Shown here piece after piece: positions 63,628 through 64,000 of a DNA stretch of 64,000 nucleotides (positions within the stretch are counted from its first letter, which is position 1; each line of letters begins with the position of its first letter). Source of the DNA: Paragonimus westermani (Eukaryota; Platyhelminthes; Trematoda; Plagiorchiida; Troglotrematidae); assembly GCA_008508345.1 (NCBI GenBank), contig QNGE01002692.1, positions 41,983-105,982 of the forward strand, read 5' to 3'. Both the position numbers and the translations under genes were made by a program. Under the pieces are notes generated by a model, which worked only from the letters and a program-made list of their open reading frames with translations, did not search any database and was not told the origin of the DNA.

Positions 63628-63909
63628 TTATGGAAGTGAACACTGTGAATGAAATTTTCCACAAACTGTTCCTAAGATGCTCAAAATGATTTTTGTCCTG
63701 TTAGCCATAGCAACACACTTTGTAGACAAATTCAAACTGTTTGTCAAAACAATCTCTGGGCCTCGTCCGCATACCGACACGAGCAGCTTTGTTTCACCAG
63801 GATAATAATCTCTATAACTTTGATGGTGAACACGCATGACCTTAAATTGGTTGGCACTGAACGGCAAGTTATTTTCTATAGACCATTGACTTAGATAGTT
63901 CAAACTGTT
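63628..63909 (-). pseudogene. LINE reverse transcriptase fragment
   Basis: The minus strand encodes the RT thumb region of a LINE (CR1/jockey-like style): LNYLSQWSIENNLPFSANQF, then a YYPGETKLLVS segment where the family has Y-LG--L, then CGRGPEIVLTNSLNLSTKC in the place of the DLGV motif, and MANRTKIILSILG. A TAG three codons above the reported start and loss of the DLG core show it is degenerate. The RT palm would lie beyond the right edge of the window, so the element may continue there. Confidence 0.75.
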
Positions 63910-64000
63910 CTAGAATATCACCACATCTTTCAGGCACTATTGAATTCGTCAGACCTCTCTGTCCCGTCACGGTGAGACTGGACCTTGACGTGGTGTGACG

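Noticed and set aside
1..64000. CRISPR arrays, operons, prophage or integrated virus
   Set aside because: No regular spacer repeats, no bacterial gene order and no viral structural genes; spliced genes and retroelements show a eukaryotic nuclear genome.

Overview
The window looks like nuclear DNA from a metazoan with large introns and many retroelements. It is AT-leaning, its exons are short and split by GT-AG introns of up to about 6 kb, and it carries fragments of Penelope-like elements, a LINE and tRNA-derived SINEs. A flatworm, perhaps a digenean trematode with a large genome, fits best, but that is an inference from gene style and repeat content. Nothing prokaryotic is visible: no operons, rRNA or CRISPR.

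Three spliced genes can be supported, all on the plus strand. (1) 9513-25833: the 3' seven exons of an equilibrative nucleoside transporter (ENT, SLC29 family), from TM6 to the stop codon. All splice phases agree, giving 354 codons plus stop; the 5' exons (TM1-TM5) probably lie before the window. Its TM8 lacks the Asp and Arg that ENTs normally keep there. (2) About 26521-38394: a chain of exons with matching phases from an unrecognised protein, open at both ends. (3) 47525 to about 52413: a small secreted, cysteine-rich, Ly6-like gene with a TATA-like box, a signal-peptide exon and a cysteine exon.

Mobile DNA fills much of the rest. Penelope-like (PLE) remains include a GIY-YIG endonuclease fragment (48958-49659) inside the intron of the Ly6-like gene, an RT fragment (36029-36342, minus) flanked by inverted copies of an element tail (35330-35512 and 36766-36943), and three copies of a short tail repeat with hammerhead-like motifs (about 4.1, 17.5 and 44.7 kb). 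There are SINE copies (12.7, 29.8, 36.5 and 47.0 kb), an unclassified dispersed repeat with internal duplication (8.0 and 24.2 kb), a C2H2 finger resembling a non-LTR element C-terminus (54.1 kb) and a degenerate LINE RT at the right edge (63.6-63.9 kb, minus).

The most striking large-scale structure is a 2,628-bp inverted repeat (41964-44591 and 54685-57312), with no length difference between arms, enclosing about 10.1 kb that contains the Ly6-like gene. Homology on the inner left side stops exactly at an N (44592), so either a very young rearrangement or an assembly join must be considered.
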